Origin: Pseudomonadota bacterium
GTDB lineage: Bacteria; Pseudomonadota; Alphaproteobacteria; Acetobacterales; Acetobacteraceae
Length of the DNA stretch: 64,000 nucleotides
Assembly (NCBI GenBank): GCA_021845985.1
Contig: JAJZES010000043.1
Coordinates: 1-64,000 of the forward strand
Reading direction: 5' to 3'
The notes beneath the pieces are model-generated. The model was not told the DNA's origin and made no database searches. It worked only from the letters and a program-made list of their open reading frames with translations. Positions within the stretch are counted from its first letter, which is position 1. Each line of letters begins with the position of its first letter. Position numbers and translations under genes: made by a program. This document shows, piece after piece, positions 63,933 through 64,000 of this stretch.

Positions 63933-64000
63933 TCAGAAGTTGAACTGGTCGATATTCTCTTTGGTGTAGGTGAACGGTGAGCCGAGCAGAATCTCGCTGC
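63933..64000 (-). CDS. Sugar ABC transporter binding protein, C-terminus only
   Basis: Twenty-one codons plus a TGA stop (63935-63933), ending ...YTKENIDQFNF. This ending (TK-NID-FNF) is typical of periplasmic binding proteins of rhamnose/ribose-class ABC importers. The rest lies outside the window. Together with the FGGY kinase it suggests an operon for uptake and phosphorylation of one sugar. Confidence 0.7.
   Translation of the reverse strand, partial: SEILLGSPFTYTKENIDQFNF

Overview
The window is a GC-rich (roughly 70%), densely packed chromosomal segment. Its gene content suggests an alphaproteobacterium, probably of the Rhodospirillales/Acetobacteraceae type: ELM1-like protein, Wzc/GumD/Wza-type exopolysaccharide genes, a GnnA-like lipid A dehydrogenase, separate secD and secF, and many ABC importers. 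Taxonomy is inferred from protein flavour only. I see no rRNA, CRISPR array, transposase or phage gene. One tRNA (Asn, GTT) is present.

Layout. (1) 1-4783: a xylulokinase, and two paralogous 351-residue family 4 glycosyltransferases flanking a decayed Phd/VapC module whose toxin has lost its N-terminus. (2) 4926-11539: an exporter-type ABC protein, a double-CDGSH iron-sulfur protein, and a four-gene polyamine-type ABC importer. (3) 11654-18636: a CoA-transferase/enoyl-CoA hydratase/LysE operon, a von Willebrand A protein, a YgjV-like membrane protein, an ELM1-like protein with an unrecognised 629-residue partner, and tRNA-Asn. (4) 18661-35147: a 15-gene, about 15-kb minus-strand operon with a divergent TetR regulator. 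It encodes two thiolase-fold proteins, a tandem DUF35 protein, a metallo-hydrolase, an acyl-CoA ligase, an enoyl-CoA hydratase/isomerase, two acyl-CoA dehydrogenases, a zinc alcohol dehydrogenase, an alpha/beta hydrolase and a complete LivHMGF-type importer with its binding protein. It reads as uptake, CoA activation, beta-oxidation and carbon-carbon cleavage of an unknown carboxylic acid. (5) 35098-50866: a Wzx/Wzy-type exopolysaccharide locus (GumD-like initiator, tyrosine autokinase, flippase, polymerase/ligase, short OPX lipoprotein, outer-membrane barrel, two acyltransferases, one GT2), then a response regulator and a glycine-rich lipoprotein. (6) 50892-56465: two Gfo/Idh/MocA dehydrogenases divergent from secDF, and an EAL protein. 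(7) 56615-62494: a BMP-type nucleoside importer with thymidine phosphorylase, that is, nucleoside uptake and phosphorolysis. (8) 62511-64000: an FGGY sugar kinase and the C-terminus of a sugar-binding protein.

The strongest candidates for something undescribed are in region 4. Both thiolase-fold proteins lack the canonical thiolase Cys and His and are encoded beside a protein with two degenerate DUF35 halves, which resembles the logic of the Ltp2-ChsH2 steroid aldolase. In the same operon, an ATGA stop/start junction has been tandemly amplified as a 24-bp repeat, giving six in-frame start codons. Other points of interest are a 205-bp MITE-like element in the exopolysaccharide locus and a divergent gene pair whose start codons share a single CATG.
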